64,000 nt of DNA from Bacteroidales bacterium (GTDB lineage Bacteria; Bacteroidota; Bacteroidia; Bacteroidales; GCA-2748055). The notes beneath the pieces were generated by a model, which worked only from the letters and a program-made list of their open reading frames with translations, did not search any database and was not told the DNA's origin. The position numbers and the translations under genes were made by a program. Shown in pieces: positions 32,240 through 41,195 of this stretch (positions within the stretch are counted from its first letter, which is position 1; each line of letters opens with the position of its first letter). The DNA lies in the NCBI GenBank assembly GCA_020636775.1, contig JACJXF010000007.1:36466-100465 (forward strand). The letters are read 5' to 3'.

Positions 32240-34321
32240 CTATTTAGAAATAACCTTAAATTCTACTCTCCGGTTTTTCTCCCTGCCTTCCGGAGTGTCA
32301 TTTGGAGCTATTGGCTGATTGAATGCATAGCCTTTGGCTTCAAGTCTGGATTTATCGATTCCATTAGCTATAAAATAGTCAACCACAGCCTTGGCACGGT
32401 CTTCGGAAAGTTTCATATTTGCTTTCAGAGATCCAACATTATCGGTATGACCTGAAATTTCAAGATGAATGGTTTCATTATTCTGAAGGAAGGTCACCAC
32501 CTGATTTAACTGCGGATATGAGGCTGCAGTAAGCGTAGCCTTATTGGTTTCAAAATAAATATTTTCCAGAACCACCTTGGTTCCCACCTCAACTTTTTCG
32601 AGATGGAAGTCGTGGATATAGGGTTCATCGGTAGTAGCCGAGTCCATATTAACCACATCCAGGAAGAACAGATAATCCTTTGCAACTATTTCGACTCCAT
32701 AATTTTTAGCCACAAGGAATTTGGCCTGGTATTCACCCTGATCGTTTGAAATGGCCGTAGCTATTACTTTTGATTCTTCAGGATCAACAAATTCGAGTTT
32801 TGCAACTACAGGCTCATCATTGGATTTATTAAGAACCCTCCCCTTCAGATAATAAAAGGAATCAATAGGAATAGCTTCGGGTATGGTAAAGAAACCAATC
32901 TTTTTTCCGTCAGGAATCCCGGCTATAAGGATATCTTCATTTTCAAGAATCATTTCTTTCTCAGATCCAAGGAATACAAGTTTATAGATATCCTTGGCGC
33001 CAATTCCCCCGTCGCGTATTGTTGAAAGATAAGCAGCCTTTCCATTTGCAGAAAGACAGAAAAACAGTTCATCATCAGGAGTATTCACGGGATATCCCAT
33101 GTTAACAGGATCAGACCAGGTTCCATCGTCCTGCATGACCGACTTAAACACATCAAATCCTCCCATGGTATTATGTCCGCGCGATGAGAAATAAAGTGTG
33201 TTTCCATCAGGGGTCAGAAACAATCCCTCTTCATCGTATTTTGTATTAAGCAGGCTGCTCAGGTTGGTTGGCTTCATCCACTTACCCTTGGCATTTTTAT
33301 AGGATATCATAATATCCTTCCCTCCCAGGGTAAGATCTTTGTTAGCAGAAATAAAATAAACGGTATCGCCTGACTGCGTGAAAAATACGGATGACTCAGA
33401 TTCGTCGCTTGAAAAACGGGAGACCCATGAGCCGGGTGACTTCCATTTTCCTTTTTTCAGGGGACTGGCATATATTTCTCCGCCTTTATTTTCACCGCGG
33501 TATATATACAGTTCATTATCATCTTTTGAGATTCCTACAACAGCATCATTATGCTTTCCGTTTATTTTCTTGCTGAGAGGAACTGCAGCCGACCAGGCGC
33601 CTCCGGTAATTGATGAGGTGTAAACATCTTCATAAAACTTATTGTCGTAGGGATTCCGTTTACTTTTTGGCTTCATTGGACGCCTGGAAGTAAAGTATAT
33701 TACCGAATCATTTGATGCGAAAACGCTGTTATAGTCATCATAAGCCGAATTGATGCTGTCTCCCAAGTTTGAAATAATCAGGCGCTTTCTGTCACCGATT
33801 ATATCCTTTCCATTCCTGCATTCAATAATAAGTTTGTCGATGGCGTCGCTCTGAATAACCTTTTCTGCCGGGGGCAATGACTGAAGGTAGGAGTTATATT
33901 GTTCAATTGCTTTATCAAATTCAAGAACAAGGTGATAGGCTCTGCCCAAAAGGTAGTTTATATCCGGACTTATTCCCGGTTTTTTTTCATAGGCTTTCCT
34001 GAGATATTTGATGGCTTCATATTTATCGTCGGTGTAGAGATAGCATACACCGATGAAATAGTTTAATTCGGGATTCTCGCTGTTGTACTGATGTGCTTTC
34101 AGAAACAGATCGCGGGCAAGATTATAGGTACCAATCCCCTGAGCAAAATATTCATTTGCGTCAAGAACAGCAAGCCATGCATCCTGAAAACCTTCTGCGT
34201 TGGGGATCTTAAACTCTGATCTTTTTATCTTTACTTCCTCTTTTTTCTTCTGAGCATTTACCTGCCCGAGAGAAACTAATCCCAGAATTAGTATGGCCAG
34301 CAAATAACGGTATTTTATCAT
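32240..34321 (-). CDS. OmpA-family protein with TPR, PD40 propeller and carboxypeptidase-regulatory-like domains
   Basis: A 693-residue envelope protein. After a signal peptide (about 1-23, ending QVNAQ) come TPRs (about 45-170), a PD40/WD40-like beta-propeller (about 190-450, with repeats such as ITSRRPMKP and LYFSSRGHNTMGGFDVF), a carboxypeptidase-regulatory-like beta domain (about 485-575) and an OmpA peptidoglycan-binding domain (about 580-691, LEISGHTDNVGS and LSEDRAKAVVDYF). This order is the architecture of PorE, a type IX secretion component in Porphyromonas, but many Bacteroidota paralogues share it. No lipobox cysteine is seen. It anchors something to peptidoglycan. Confidence 0.88.
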   Translation of the reverse strand: MIKYRYLLAILILGLVSLGQVNAQKKKEEVKIKRSEFKIPNAEGFQDAWLAVLDANEYFAQGIGTYNLARDLFLKAHQYNSENPELNYFIGVCYLYTDDKYEAIKYLRKAYEKKPGISPDINYLLGRAYHLVLEFDKAIEQYNSYLQSLPPAEKVIQSDAIDKLIIECRNGKDIIGDRKRLIISNLGDSINSAYDDYNSVFASNDSVIYFTSRRPMKPKSKRNPYDNKFYEDVYTSSITGGAWSAAVPLSKKINGKHNDAVVGISKDDNELYIYRGENKGGEIYASPLKKGKWKSPGSWVSRFSSDESESSVFFTQSGDTVYFISANKDLTLGGKDIMISYKNAKGKWMKPTNLSSLLNTKYDEEGLFLTPDGNTLYFSSRGHNTMGGFDVFKSVMQDDGTWSDPVNMGYPVNTPDDELFFCLSANGKAAYLSTIRDGGIGAKDIYKLVFLGSEKEMILENEDILIAGIPDGKKIGFFTIPEAIPIDSFYYLKGRVLNKSNDEPVVAKLEFVDPEESKVIATAISNDQGEYQAKFLVAKNYGVEIVAKDYLFFLDVVNMDSATTDEPYIHDFHLEKVEVGTKVVLENIYFETNKATLTAASYPQLNQVVTFLQNNETIHLEISGHTDNVGSLKANMKLSEDRAKAVVDYFIANGIDKSRLEAKGYAFNQPIAPNDTPEGREKNRRVEFKVISK

Positions 34322-34411
34322 AACTGTATTATTTTTTTAATCAAATCCCGGTTAAGGGGGAATATTTTATATTCTTTTTTGTAAAACAGGCTGCATAAAA
34401 TAACAGGCTAT

Positions 34412-35443
34412 TTATTTACACTCCTTCAAATATTTTTCTGCTTCCTTAACTCCAAGTTCATTTGCTTTTTTCCAGTCGGAACAGGCTCCATCAAGGTCGC
34501 CGGTAAGTTCTCTCACCAGTCCCCTGTTAAGATAGGCTTTTCCAAAGCCGGAATTGCCTTCAATAATCTGGTCAAAAGGCTCAAAGACTCTTTATACATT
34601 GCATTTTTCGACAGACTTGCTGCCTTATTGTTCATGGCAGGCACATAATTCCCGAGAATTGCAAGTGCAGAGTCGAAATCGACCATGGCTGAATCTGGTT
34701 GGCCCATAAAATATTTGGCAGCTCCACGATTGTTATAGGCGATGTAAAACTGAGGGTCAAGGGTAATTGCCACAGAGTAATCTGCAAGTGCACCTTCATA
34801 ATCTCCGAGGGCAATCTTTACACTTCCCATATTGTTAAAGGCAAGGGAAAATCATTTTTATAATTTACAGCCATCCTGTAATCGTAAAGGGCTCCCTGCA
34901 TATCGCCCAGTGCTCTTTTGCTGATGCTCTGTTATGGTAGGCAAGCGGGTAATTGGGCTTTAATTCTGTTGCGGAAGTAAAATCGTTAATTGCCTCCGAA
35001 TACTGCTCACTTAGCAGGTAATACATTCCTCTGTAATAAAAGGCCTGAGGTTGTTTATAGCCTTTTTGAATAGCCATATTCAGATTGTTGATAATTAGTT
35101 GCGAAGTATCTGAAGTAAAAGGCAAATAACCCAAGTAAAAGTATGATTCACCATTCCCAGGGTCCTTTTCAATGACCTTTTTAAAGTCCTTAATGGCATC
35201 ATCGGTCTTTCCCAGTTCTACCTTAACCTTGGCTCTCTGTAGCAGCGCAGTAGTCATGCCGGGATCCAGTTCAACAGCTGCATCAAGATAGCTTAAGGCA
35301 GCCTGAAAATTCATGGTTTGTATATTCTCAACTGCAGAATTATAGGCTGTTTTGGCTGCCTTTTTGTTTTTATCACTTACCTGCGAAAAAACAGAAGAAA
35401 AAATCAGCAGAAGAGTGAACAAAATCGGAAATATTTTCTTCAT
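34412..35443 (-). pseudogene. Exported TPR protein broken by three single-base deletions
   Basis: The ATG at 35443 opens a signal peptide (ending VFSQ) and several TPRs but is knocked out of frame after YHNRASAK. Reading through, one missing base near 34916-34919 (an A-run on the coding strand), one near 34845-34847 (C-run) and one near 34580-34582 (a GG pair) restores continuous TPR sequence, including ALGDMQGALYDYRMAV, GSVKIALGDYEGALADYS and finally NRGLVRELTGDLDGACSDWK, ending at the TAA at 34412. The reconstructed protein would be about 344 residues. The net loss of three bases returns to the original frame. It may be a true pseudogene or clustered sequencing errors in short homopolymers. 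Confidence 0.82.
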
Positions 35444-35624
35444 ATGGTGGAAGTATTTAGGCTATGAATATTTACTGTAATCTGGATGTGTTAAAGTTAA
35501 AATGTAAATGAAACATTTTTATATCTAAAATTAAAAAAATAAATTTACTTTTAATTAACAGCATGCGCAACTGAATTTATAAACCCTGAGCATAAAGTAA
35601 GCAAAAAAAACCAATAATAAGGAA

Positions 35625-35978
35625 TTGAAGAAAGTAGATTTAAGTTATTTGCAGGAAATGTCGGACGGGAATACGGAACTGATCCTTGAAATGATTGATA
35701 TTTTCACCTCGCAGGTTGAGGAATTCCGGAATGAGATGGATGTGCTTTATAAGCGGGGCGACTTTGAAAATCTGGGGAAGCTGGCACATAAGGCAAAATC
35801 GTCTGTTTCAATATTCGGGATGACTGAAATCTCCAATAAACTTAAAGAACTTGAAATCCTTTGCATGAAAAAAAAAGATACAGGATCATATCCTGAAATT
35901 ATCACTAAATTTAAAACCGATTGTTCGCAGGCTGTTTCAGAACTTATCGATTATAAACGAAATTTAACTTCAAAGTAA
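35625..35978 (+). CDS. Stand-alone HPt phosphotransfer protein
   Basis: A 117-residue all-helical protein with the HPt motif LGKLAHKAKSSVSIFGM; His55 is the expected phosphoacceptor, with the following K-x-K-S-S matching the conserved H-x-x-K-(G/S)-S. The start is TTG at 35625; the next ATG (residue 12) would remove the first helix, so TTG is preferred. HPt proteins carry phosphate between hybrid kinases and response regulators, none of which is encoded here. A STAS-domain gene follows 12 bp later and is almost certainly co-transcribed. Confidence 0.83.
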   Translation: MKKVDLSYLQEMSDGNTELILEMIDIFTSQVEEFRNEMDVLYKRGDFENLGKLAHKAKSSVSIFGMTEISNKLKELEILCMKKKDTGSYPEIITKFKTDCSQAVSELIDYKRNLTSK

Positions 35979-35990
35979 CAAACATAAATT

Positions 35991-36329
35991 ATGCTGAAAA
36001 TAGAACGTATAAATGATGTTACGGTTGTTTCCTTTAAGGGGGTAAACAGGTTTAATGCACTTATTACCGAGCAGGTTAAGGAAGAAATGAAAGCCCTGTT
36101 TTCATCCCCTAATACAAAACTTGTGTTGGACCTCAGCGGGGTGCAGTTTATTGACAGTTCGGGTTTTGGAGTTTTCCTTTCCATTATGAAAACTGCAAAT
36201 AACAATTATGGTTATTTCAAAATCTCCAATATTTCTGAAGAAGTTATGGAACTGTTTAAGCTACTTCAGCTTCACAATGTTTTTGAAATATATAATAAGA
36301 GGGATGATGCACTAAAAAGCTTTAATTAA
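35991..36329 (+). CDS. STAS-domain protein (anti-sigma-factor-antagonist type)
   Basis: A 112-residue single STAS domain. The central loop VQFIDSSGFGVFLSIM carries Asp55-Ser56-Ser57, the site phosphorylated in SpoIIAA-type antagonists. In Gram-negative bacteria such proteins work in partner-switching with a serine kinase and a PP2C phosphatase. No such partners are adjacent, but siaB/siaC and a second STAS gene lie further along. It is paired with the HPt gene and followed by a strong terminator. Confidence 0.87.
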   Translation: MLKIERINDVTVVSFKGVNRFNALITEQVKEEMKALFSSPNTKLVLDLSGVQFIDSSGFGVFLSIMKTANNNYGYFKISNISEEVMELFKLLQLHNVFEIYNKRDDALKSFN

Positions 36330-36367
36330 TTTTTCTGAAAATTCTTATTCTCAGCTTAAAAAAAAAT

Positions 36368-36400
36368 AAAGGGCAACCGCACATAATGCGGTTGCCCTTT
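36368..36400. terminator. Bidirectional rho-independent terminator
   Basis: A perfect 14-bp stem AAAGGGCAACCGCA/TGCGGTTGCCCTTT with a 5-nt loop lies between the convergent STAS and clpB genes. T-runs follow on both strands (AACTTTTTT on plus; a TTTATTTTTT-type tract on minus), so it can end both transcripts. Confidence 0.88.
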
Positions 36401-36442
36401 AACTTTTTTGGAAAGATCAACATTCAAAACTAACCTTAAAGA

Positions 36443-39040
36443 TCATTCTGCATTTATGAATATCAGCATATTATCTTTTACATCAATAACCACTGGTTTA
36501 GCTTTTTCAACCTTATCCTGCAAAATCATTTTCGACAGTTCATTGAGTAAAAATTTCTGTATGAGTCTTTTTACAGGCCTTGCTCCAAATTGAGGATCAA
36601 ATCCGCGTTCTGTAAGCCAATCCAATCCTTCCTTTTTAATTCTAAGGTCAATTCCCGACTCAGCAAGCTGGTTCCTGAGCCTGTCGAACTGGATCTCAAC
36701 AATTTTATGAATCTCTTCACGACTCAGGGGTTTGAACATTATTATCTCATCAATCCTGTTTAAGAACTCGGGAGGAATTGTTTTTCTCAGCTGCTGAAAT
36801 ATCTCATTTTTGGTCTTCTCATATACTTCCTCACTTTCTGAATTCCTGCCGTTTGCAAGGTTATCACGAATAATTGACGATCCAAGGTTAGATGTCATTA
36901 TGATAATAGTATTCCTGAAATTAGCCGTGCGTCCTTTGTTATCTGTTAAACGTCCGTCGTCCAGCACCTGAAGCAGAATATTAAAAACATCAGGATGAGC
37001 CTTTTCAATCTCGTCGAGCAGGATAACAGAATATGGTTTCCTTCGAACCGCTTCTGTTAACTGTCCTCCTTCATCGTAGCCAACATATCCGGGAGGAGCT
37101 CCAATTAGTCTGGAAACACTGTGTCTTTCCTGGTATTCCGACATATCAATGCGGGTCATCAGACTTTCATCATCAAAGAGAAATTCTGCCAGAGCCTTTG
37201 CGAGCTCTGTTTTCCCAACGCCTGTGGTTCCCAGAAAAATAAAGGATCCGATCGGTCGCTTTTGATCCTGCAGCCCGGCCCTGCTCCTTCTTACAGCATC
37301 GGCTACTGCTTCAATTGCCTCATTCTGTCCCACAACCCTTTTATGCAGTTGTTCTTCGAGATTGATTAGTTTTTCCTTATCCGACTGAAGCATTTTGTTT
37401 ACGGGGATACCCGTCCACTTCGACACTATCTCAGCAATATCCTCAACCCCTACCTCTTCCCGGATCATGGCATTATCGCCCTGTCTGGATGCGAGTTCCT
37501 TATTTAGTTCAGTGATATTCGCTTCAGCTTCCTGAATTTTTCCGTATCTTAATTCAGCAACTTTTCCATAGTCACCTGCTCTTTCGGCCTCATGAGACTG
37601 AAACTTATAGTTTTCTATGTTTTCCTTTTCTTTTTGGATTTCAGCAATAATTTTCTTTTCCGATTCCCATTTGGCTCGTAGCTTACTTCTCTCATCGGAA
37701 AGGTTCGCTATGGCAGATTCAATATCTCTGATTTTATCATTTTTGCCATCTCTTTTAACAGCTTCCTTTTCTATTTCAATCTGTTTGATTTTCCTTTCGA
37801 TTTCGTCAATTTCTTCAGGCAGACTGTTCATTTCAAGTCTTAGCCGGGATGCTGCCTCATCGATCAGGTCGATGGCTTTATCCGGAAGATAGCGATCAGA
37901 AATATATCTTCTGGATAATTGAACAGCTGCAATAATTGCTTCATCACGAATTCTGACTTTATGATGATTCTCATATTTTTCCTTTAGACCTCTTAGAATG
38001 GATATGGCACTTAGTTCATCCGGTTCATCGACCATAACAACCTGGAATCGTCGTTCGAGAGCCTTATCCTTTTCAAAATATTTTTGATACTCTGAAAGCG
38101 TGGTTGCACCAATGGCTCGAAGATCTCCCCTTGCCAAAGCTGGCTTAAGAATATTTGCTGCGTCCATGGCTCCTTCAGACTTTCCTGCACCCACGAGGGT
38201 ATGAATCTCATCGATAAACAATACAATTTCTCCTTCAGAGGCAATGACTTCCTTAACAACTGATTTCAGTCGTTCCTCAAATTCACCTTTGTATTTGGCA
38301 CCGGCAATCAATGCACCCATGTCCAGGGAAAAAACTTTTTTATCCTTCAGGTTCTCAGGAACATCACCATCTACTATCCTGTGGGCAAGTCCTTCAGCAA
38401 TGGCAGTTTTTCCAACCCCCGGTTCTCCGATTAAGATGGGATTATTTTTGGTTCTTCTGCTTAATATCTGAAGAATACGGCGAATTTCCTCATCCCTTCC
38501 GATTACCGGATCCAGTTTACCTTCTCTGGCCCGATCGTTCAGATTAATGGCATAGCGTGAAAGGGAATTATAGGTATCCTCTGCATTCTGAGATTTGATT
38601 TTTTCACCTTTTCGCAATTCCTCGATAATATTTTTAAGAGATTTCTCGGTAAGTCCATTATCTTTAAGCAATTGGGATATATCATCAGAGGCCGAAATCA
38701 TTCCCAGCAACAGATGTTCAATCGAAACGAACTGGTCGCCCATGGTTTTAGCCTGTTGTTCTGATTTAGTTATGCTGCGAGTTGCAGAGTTTGAAAGAAA
38801 TGCTTCTCCACCTCCGCTTACTTTGGGATAAGAGCTTATAATCCGGTCGAGAACTCCAAGAATGGCAGGCTGACTGATCCCTGCTTTCCCAAAGATAAAT
38901 GTCAGCAAATCTCCAGCAGTTTCAGATATAGCCTTTAATAAGTGACCATTTTCCACTGACTGGTTGCTGTTTGCAGAAGCAATGGCAAACGCCTGCTGTA
39001 GCACCTCCTGAGATTTGATTGTTAAATTGTTATAGTTCAT
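36443..39040 (-). CDS. clpB: ATP-dependent disaggregase ClpB
   Basis: An 865-residue AAA+ chaperone that pulls apart aggregates with DnaK. It has an N-terminal Clp_N domain, a first ATPase domain (Walker A GEPGVGKTA, Walker B LFIDEIHTLVGAG), a long coiled-coil middle domain (about 410-530, many E/K/I heptads) and a second ATPase domain (Walker A GTTGVGKTE, Walker B LLDEIEKAHPDV), then a C-terminal D2-small domain. The middle domain distinguishes ClpB from ClpA and ClpC. Its length is normal for the family. No obvious heat-shock operator was seen upstream. Confidence 0.96.
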   Translation of the reverse strand: MNYNNLTIKSQEVLQQAFAIASANSNQSVENGHLLKAISETAGDLLTFIFGKAGISQPAILGVLDRIISSYPKVSGGGEAFLSNSATRSITKSEQQAKTMGDQFVSIEHLLLGMISASDDISQLLKDNGLTEKSLKNIIEELRKGEKIKSQNAEDTYNSLSRYAINLNDRAREGKLDPVIGRDEEIRRILQILSRRTKNNPILIGEPGVGKTAIAEGLAHRIVDGDVPENLKDKKVFSLDMGALIAGAKYKGEFEERLKSVVKEVIASEGEIVLFIDEIHTLVGAGKSEGAMDAANILKPALARGDLRAIGATTLSEYQKYFEKDKALERRFQVVMVDEPDELSAISILRGLKEKYENHHKVRIRDEAIIAAVQLSRRYISDRYLPDKAIDLIDEAASRLRLEMNSLPEEIDEIERKIKQIEIEKEAVKRDGKNDKIRDIESAIANLSDERSKLRAKWESEKKIIAEIQKEKENIENYKFQSHEAERAGDYGKVAELRYGKIQEAEANITELNKELASRQGDNAMIREEVGVEDIAEIVSKWTGIPVNKMLQSDKEKLINLEEQLHKRVVGQNEAIEAVADAVRRSRAGLQDQKRPIGSFIFLGTTGVGKTELAKALAEFLFDDESLMTRIDMSEYQERHSVSRLIGAPPGYVGYDEGGQLTEAVRRKPYSVILLDEIEKAHPDVFNILLQVLDDGRLTDNKGRTANFRNTIIIMTSNLGSSIIRDNLANGRNSESEEVYEKTKNEIFQQLRKTIPPEFLNRIDEIIMFKPLSREEIHKIVEIQFDRLRNQLAESGIDLRIKKEGLDWLTERGFDPQFGARPVKRLIQKFLLNELSKMILQDKVEKAKPVVIDVKDNMLIFINAE

Positions 39041-39163
39041 ACTTCAATAAATTTTTACACAAAAGCTGTATCAAAACTACTGCCAATCCGAATTTTACTG
39101 TATTTTTATGTCAGTATGTCACATTTGAAATCTGTTAATCCCTTTATATGTAATTTCTATTTC

Positions 39164-40426
39164 ATGAATTCCATGGCGAAAATATTTGTGAAGTTTTTTC
39201 TAATGATCGCCTGCGTATTCATTAATCAGGAGAGTTTTACCCAAAACCCCCTGAAGCGATTTGAATTTGCAAATCCCCGGCAGAAAAGTCTGAAAATCCC
39301 TTTCAAGTTTATTAATAATTTAATCGTAATACCTGCCGCAATAAATAATTCAGATACACTCAATTTTATTCTCGATACCGGGATTTCCACCACTATGATC
39401 ACTGAACTCACGGATGTAGACAGCCTGGTTCTTAATTTCGCCAGAGAAATTGAACTAAGAGGTCTGGGAACCGGAGAACCGTTAAAAGGATTGCATTCTT
39501 ATGGAAATGAAATTAAAATCAAAAAGATCATCGGACAGAATCAGGACATTTATGTAATATCCGACGATGTTTTTCATTTATCTTCCCGCATGGGATTACC
39601 TATTCAGGGCATTCTGGGGTATTCAATATTCAGTAATTTCATTGTATCGATTAATTATGACACCAAAACCATAAGTTTTGAAAAGCCGGAGACTTTCAAC
39701 TACAAAAAAAAGCTCTCCCATTATTTTGAACTCCCCATTGAAATAAACGATACTAAACCTTATATCACCATAAATATAATTGATGATAAGGGCATATCCT
39801 ATCCTGTAAAACTACTTATGGATACAGGTGCAAGTCATGCTATCTGGCTTGATCAGAGTTCAATGCAGAATATGGGCTTGCCACCGGGAAGTAAAGAGAC
39901 CTATCTGGGTACAGGTCTTAATGGAGAGGTTTTCGGATATCTGGGCAGAATGGCCTGCGTTGATTTTTTTGAAGCGCAACTTAAAAATGTTATTGTCAGC
40001 TTCCCCGACTCGTCTTCTATTGCCAATGCTGCAGGATTAAACGGCAGGAACGGCAGTATCGGCTCTGAACTTCTAAAAAGGTTTAACATTATAATTGATT
40101 ACCCCCATCAGAAAATATTCCTCAATCCCAATTCTTACTTTAAGAATGAATTCATACAAAATTTAAGCGGGATGGAGGTAATAGCGCCTTACCCGGGCTT
40201 AAGGATTTTTACTATTGAAGGTATCAGGAAAGACTCTCCTGCAGACAGGGCGGGTTTGATGAAAGGTGATGTAATCAAATCCATAAACGGTCTAAAGTCT
40301 GAGAAACTGGATCTTTCAGATATATACCTGCTGCTGCAACAGCATCCGGGAAGAAAAATGCTTGTAATTTATATGCGCGACGGGGTTTTACTTGAAACCA
40401 GTTTTGTACTTGAAGAATTTATCTGA
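39164..40426 (+). CDS. Exported tandem aspartyl protease with C-terminal PDZ domain
   Basis: A protein of about 420 residues. Of the possible starts I prefer the ATG at 39164, which gives MNSMAKIFVKFFLMIAC, a good signal peptide; an upstream ATG at 39116 adds 16 residues. Two retropepsin-like halves each carry an active-site triad: FILDTGIST (Asp at about 71) and LLMDTGASH (Asp at about 220), each with a later hydrophobic-hydrophobic-G flap or helix motif such as GILGYS and GSIGSELL. A PDZ domain follows at about 335-415 (DSPADRAGLMKGDVI). Having both halves in one chain would give an intramolecular active site. The substrate is unknown; it should act in the periplasm. Confidence 0.85.
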   Translation: MNSMAKIFVKFFLMIACVFINQESFTQNPLKRFEFANPRQKSLKIPFKFINNLIVIPAAINNSDTLNFILDTGISTTMITELTDVDSLVLNFAREIELRGLGTGEPLKGLHSYGNEIKIKKIIGQNQDIYVISDDVFHLSSRMGLPIQGILGYSIFSNFIVSINYDTKTISFEKPETFNYKKKLSHYFELPIEINDTKPYITINIIDDKGISYPVKLLMDTGASHAIWLDQSSMQNMGLPPGSKETYLGTGLNGEVFGYLGRMACVDFFEAQLKNVIVSFPDSSSIANAAGLNGRNGSIGSELLKRFNIIIDYPHQKIFLNPNSYFKNEFIQNLSGMEVIAPYPGLRIFTIEGIRKDSPADRAGLMKGDVIKSINGLKSEKLDLSDIYLLLQQHPGRKMLVIYMRDGVLLETSFVLEEFI

Positions 40427-40504
40427 AGAAAATTACATTTTCTAAAGCATATTAGTTTTTTGAATATTCTTTTCCAATTAAGAGCTAAAGAAGTTTCAGA
40501 TGAT

Positions 40505-40512
40505 TATTTTTG
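40505..40512 (+). promoter_or_regulatory. Candidate -7 promoter element for the lipoprotein gene
   Basis: TATTTTTG matches TAnnTTTG, 67 bp upstream of the ATG at 40580. The -33 box is not seen. Confidence 0.3.
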
Positions 40513-40579
40513 CACACTATATTAAAATCTTAAATCAGAAATGATTAGCTAATTAAATTACAATTCAAAATTTTAAAAA

Positions 40580-41032
40580 ATGAAAAAAATTCTCTTTCTA
40601 TTCCTGTCCGTAAGTTTTTTAATGGCATGTCAGAACTCAGGCAAACAAGCCGGCACAAGCGAGCAGGAAGTGGTAGCTGTAAGTGTTGATTCAATTCTTT
40701 CCAATCCAGCAGTATTTGCTGATCAGTCGGTTGTGGTATCAGGTATGGTGGCTCATGTTTGTACTCATGGGGGACAAAAATTATTCCTGGTAAGTTCAAA
40801 TCCTGAAAAGTATCTCAGAATCAATACCGGCAAAAGTATTCCTGAATTTCCTATAGCTCTGGAAGGATCTACAATAGAGGTCAAAGGAGTGGTTTCAAAA
40901 TTTGTTGAAGAAGGAGAGACAGAGCCAGCGATGGAAGAAAGCCAAACTGATACTACCAGCAAGGAACATGCTTATCATAAAGATAATGTTTATGTTATCG
41001 TGGCTGATTCTTACACAGAGAAAACAAATTAA
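40580..41032 (+). CDS. Small OB-fold-like lipoprotein of unknown function
   Basis: A 150-residue lipoprotein: the signal peptide ends SFLMAC, a clear lipobox with the lipidated Cys at about 17. The mature part has a beta-barrel-like run VVVSGMVAHVCTHGGQKLFLV, then SIPEFPIALEGSTIEVKGVVSKF, which looks like an OB fold. The Cys-Thr-His pair in the first strand-turn could bind a metal or heme, but this is inference. The acidic tail (EEGETEPAMEESQTD) is followed by a His-rich patch. It precedes a PepSY-TM gene and an ABC transporter on the same strand. Confidence 0.72.
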   Translation: MKKILFLFLSVSFLMACQNSGKQAGTSEQEVVAVSVDSILSNPAVFADQSVVVSGMVAHVCTHGGQKLFLVSSNPEKYLRINTGKSIPEFPIALEGSTIEVKGVVSKFVEEGETEPAMEESQTDTTSKEHAYHKDNVYVIVADSYTEKTN

Positions 41033-41071
41033 CCTTATCAGATTTGCTGATCTGTTTCCTGAAAACTTTTT

Positions 41072-41137
41072 AAATTTTTAAAGTTCAGGTCATTCCGGTT
41101 TTCGGTTGGAGTAATTTGATTTAAAATTTTTAAAGTT
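41072..41137. repeat. Direct repeat upstream of the PepSY-TM gene
   Basis: The 14-mer AAATTTTTAAAGTT occurs at 41072-41085 and again at 41124-41137. The first copy is also part of an AACTTT...AAAGTT dyad. It lies in the 163-bp gap before 41196 and could be a regulator site or simply AT-rich sequence. Confidence 0.3.
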
Positions 41138-41195
41138 TAGCAGGAAGGTTCAAAATCCGGACTGATCCGGTAATTTCCTAAAATTTCTTATTCTT

